Shown piece after piece: positions 60,854 through 64,000 of a DNA stretch of 64,000 nucleotides (position 1 is its first letter; every line of letters starts with the position of its first letter). The translations under genes were made by a program, and so were the position numbers. Origin of the DNA: Ilex aquifolium. Lineage: Eukaryota > Streptophyta > Magnoliopsida > Aquifoliales > Aquifoliaceae. The notes below the pieces were generated by a model. The model was not told where the DNA came from and did not search any database. It saw only the letters and a program-made list of their open reading frames with translations. The stretch is taken from contig OX637391.1 in assembly GCA_951799425.1 (NCBI GenBank), positions 51,369,069 to 51,433,068 of the forward strand, read 5' to 3'.

Positions 60854-61021
60854 TGTTAGAGTATTAATACTAAGGGTAGTTTAAGCATTTTCTTTATGTT
60901 GTGTTGTCCTACTATATAAGACTTATTTTGTGTATTTCTAGGTTTAAGTTGTCGTGTATTACAGATTAACTTTTAGTCTAATAATATTTTCTCTCTTTAT
61001 CTTTGTTAATCAATTCTATCA
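60854..61021 (+). mobile_element. 3' LTR of the copia remnant
   Basis: A polypurine tract (GAGAGGGGG, 60845-60853) is followed by TGTTAGAGTATTAATAC and the unit ends about TCTATCA. It is short, at 168 bp, and contains 'tatataag' as a possible TATA. No matching 5' LTR was found upstream of the polyprotein in this window. Confidence 0.7.
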
Positions 61022-62129
61022 TACACAACCTGTGAGTGAAAGCCGCAGACGTTAAAGTAGAAAACGAGTACCAAACGTTGAAGTAAAAAAATTGAAGTAG
61101 AAGAAAATGTCGAAGAAAACCGTAGACGTCAAAGTAGAAGGCGATCATCCAACATTGAAGTACAAACGTTGAACTATAAGAATCTGTTAAAGAATACGAG
61201 CACCAACGTTGGTTTAATTAAATCAGCCGTCGTTGATGGTGAAGAAAATACGTTTAAAATTCAAAAAATAAAAATATTCTAAAATAGGGAAACGACTGAT
61301 TTAATAAAACTAAATCCCATGAAAAAAGAACTGTCAAACTATACAGTCCATAAATTATGGAAAAAGATATTTCAGTCAAAAAAAAATTAAAAAGTGTCAT
61401 TGTGTATCTAGACACAATACATTTTCCCATAATAGTACAATACATTTTTTTTCAAAATAATTTCTCTCAAATAAGCGGTTCACAATGTACCTACTCACAA
61501 TTTTCCATTTTTTGATTATGTTCTCTTTCCACTGAGTAATAAAAGTCCATAAAGTTTTTCTCGGTAAGTCCATAAATACAAGATTTTTAATCTCTCATTT
61601 AAATATGGGATTAGTATAAAGTCAGTGAATAAATATATACTTTGTTCAAATATTAATCTAAATATGATATAGCTGGAATAGAATAAAATAGTTAATCAAG
61701 TCCATCTCATATTGTATTCAATCCAAGCATGCCTTTAGTGAGACGATGCAATATTCAAGAATAACATACTCGGGGTTTTCTGATATCATTTTATTTTGAA
61801 GTATTATTTTTAAGGTGTTTGGAATTTCTTCTCTCTCTACTACAAAAATAGGGTCCCCCTTGCAAATATTTTCATTGTCCAGAACTTATTATGTCCCTTT
61901 GTGGCAAGACATTCATCATATATACATGTGGTTTTGATCAAAGGGAAGTGACACAAATTGCCCTTGTCCACAAATTTTATTGGAGAAATTGCCAAAAATC
62001 CTTAAGAGTGCCAATAATTGTGTGGTAAGAGGGCTGTATTATTGATTTTGGCCATGATTGCAGGCAGTCTCCATCATTTTCTTGTCCACCATGCACAGAA
62101 CATATGGACTATTCATAATTAATTTCTTT
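61022..62129. other. Intergenic, no gene seen
   Basis: Directly after the copia LTR, 61030-61230 contains several related words ('cgttgaagtaaaaaaa', 'cgtcaaagtagaaggcga', 'cattgaagtacaaacg'), a weak short tandem pattern of roughly 30-45 bases. The rest is AT-rich. Confidence 0.45.
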
Positions 62130-62560
62130 GCACCTTCTCTTAAGAAATACACAAGAGTCTTCACAATGCAAATTTTGGGGAGAGTGAGATGGTACACAAC
62201 TTTATCTCGTATACAGAGAGATTGTTTTCACTACTTGAATTCTTCACGCCGAGATCACATTAGAATAGTCTTACTACTGCACTAAAGCTTACTCTCAATA
62301 CTACATTACCAATAAAAAATACTAGAATTAAGAATGATATGATTCGGAAAAAGTAGATGTAGCTCCTATAAGGGATACATTAAGGGAAAATTGATTTAAA
62401 ATGTTTGGACATCTCTATAAACGGCCTACTATGGCACTGGTAAGAAAAAATGATATAATAGATATTGAAGGTAAGCGTAGGGGGTAGAATTCATATAGGT
62501 AGGACAAAGTTAGCTTTAATTGAAATGGTAAAGAAAGACATAATTCCTTGGTTTAATAGA
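62130..62560 (+). pseudogene. LINE 3' fragment (RTE-type ORF end)
   Basis: The stretch near 62390-62485 reads 'KMFGHLYKRPTMALVRKNDI' and then 'IDIEGKRRG'. This resembles the C-terminal tail of plant RTE-type LINE polyproteins, which typically reads RWFGHVxRRP and then RGRPKxTW. After a stop the tail continues in another frame (RTKLALIEMVKKDI). It is broken and truncated. Confidence 0.6.
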
Positions 62561-64000
62561 AAGTATGGTTCATGATAGAGTACAAAGACGAAATAAAATT
62601 CATATAGTGGACTTCAAAAACATTGTAACAATGCTTTGTAGAGTTTTCTTCTATCAATTCATGGGAACTACAGGATTGATGCATCCCACTAATATTCAAC
62701 GGCTATTTGGACTATTAGCTCATTTTTATCACCCCCAAAACTTTTATTAAATTATTATTATTTTTTTTTATGTGTTGTGAATTTTCCCATGTACCCAGGA
62801 AGAAAATGACTCAGAAACTATTGCAGTTTTTTGGGCCATGGCGTGTAGTAGGCCCTCGAGGAGTTGTAGCAGGCTGAACTACGTTGGGCCCAACCAGACT
62901 GGAACATAAATACCAGGTCATAGATATTTCTATCATCCCACGAATCGGAATTGTACGATCCAAAACGGAATAGGTTCGATCGCTTAAATTCCTGTAACTC
63001 AAACCCAAACTAAATATTTAATAAAGACAGTGATCCTATAGAAAACGAATCATGATCCAAAATAACGTACTAACTAAATTTGGTGATGCACAAAAGTGAG
63101 TTTATACAAAATCAATCAAGGATAAAGTAAAGATGGCTCAACACAAGCAAACACAAAAATTAGATAATTCGGTCTAGGTGACCTACTCTACTGGGAATGA
63201 CGACAGTAGCAGGAGAATCTTATTTACTTGAGAGGTTTAGTGTGCTGAGATGTATGTGATATTCTTTATGTATAGGTAGAACTTACAAATTATAAGAGAG
63301 TATAGTCTTCATGGCGCCCCAAAGCGGACTTTGATGGAGGCGTCATCCGGGGGAGCCCAGATTAAGGCGTCACTCTTGTGATGAGAGTGGGTGGCTCCGT
63401 GATGTTGGCGTAATAGACGAGGTGATTGAGGCTTGCAATGTGTACACAAATTCTCTTCCTAAGATAGAGATCTCACGTGCATCACTAATAAACTGGATTT
63501 TTCAAGATGTTGGATTTGGTCCTTGTTGGCTTGTACTTCTGATCTGGGTCGGACTGCACCTGTAACCTGGGTCTGGTCTATATTTCTAAACTGATTTTTA
63601 ATTCTGGACTAAGCTTAGTCTAGGCCGGGCCCGTCAATATTTATCTCACTCGTACTATGTATCAAGAGATGTACCGTATCATGTACTCCTACCTATACCA
63701 CGTATCAAATCAACCTATGATCCGGATAACATAGGACTGAACTTACAAACAACAAAAAATTAATTCAAGATAAGCTCATAAAATAAATGAGCTAAGTTTG
63801 AGCATAATTTTTTTACTTGTCGATTTGTAGAGTTCAGAACGAGAGGGTATAATTAGGATTGAAAGGCTTATAAAAACCGTCAACCTACTCGAATTCGACT
63901 AGACAAAAGTTCATTCGACATCAATTCATAAAATAGACAAGTCGTGTTTTGAATTTTATTTAAAACTCAATTTAACTCTCAAAACACGTTGTAACATGAT
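62561..64000. other. Window end, no gene seen
   Basis: No coding exon was recognised. 63300-63440 is locally GC-rich ('ggcgtcatccgggggagcc'-like, with 'ggcgtcactcttgtgatgag'), unlike its AT-rich surroundings, and could be part of an unrecognised LTR or repeat. Confidence 0.4.

Noticed and set aside
1-64000. CRISPR array, operon-like gene cluster or other novel system
   Set aside because: This is plant nuclear DNA; the tandem repeats found have no regular unique spacers, and the five host genes belong to unrelated pathways.

Overview
This is a stretch of plant nuclear genome, almost certainly from a eudicot. The evidence is five intron-rich genes of plant-specific or plant-typical families, GT-AG introns, AT-rich intergenic DNA, plant-type SINE, LINE, copia and hAT transposons, a fragment of plant mitochondrial matR, and a retrocopy of plant 5S rRNA. 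I cannot name the species. All exon models below were built by hand from splice signals, reading frame continuity and recognised family motifs.

Layout. 1-4173: last part of a WAV3-type RING/vWA E3 ubiquitin ligase gene (+), whose first exon lies outside the window. 5261-10110: COX16 (-), a mitochondrial complex IV assembly factor, with three coding exons and a long 5'UTR intron. 10.1-17.4 kb: transposon-derived and AT-rich DNA, including a 1.1 kb palindrome, a SINE, and a tandem array fused to a copia-type LTR. 17413-23963: a four-exon NPH3/RPT2-type BTB gene (-) carrying a SINE, a 5S rRNA retrocopy and a small palindrome in its introns. 25881-32418: ribophorin I / OST1 (+), eight exons, with a LINE in intron 1. 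32.4-39 kb: gene-free, with a short tandem repeat and a hAT-type MITE. 39154-43358: a structurally complete hAT transposon with intact transposase and a perfect 8-bp target duplication, sitting inside an older MITE-like element. 45277-54583: an EDR2-type PH-START-DUF1336 gene (+), twenty coding exons. 54.6-64 kb: decayed repeats (a copia LTR with a multiplied primer-binding motif, a mitochondrial matR insertion, a copia polyprotein lacking most of RT/RNase H, and a LINE 3' fragment).

The host genes are housekeeping or signalling genes with no functional link to one another, so I see no operon-like or clustered system. The most interesting material is in the mobile DNA: the apparently intact hAT element with two small relatives in the same window, the textbook-quality retrocopy of 5S rRNA, a tandem array whose repeat unit fuses a SINE tail to an LTR head, and the long palindrome. 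I found no convincing previously undescribed system, and say so plainly.
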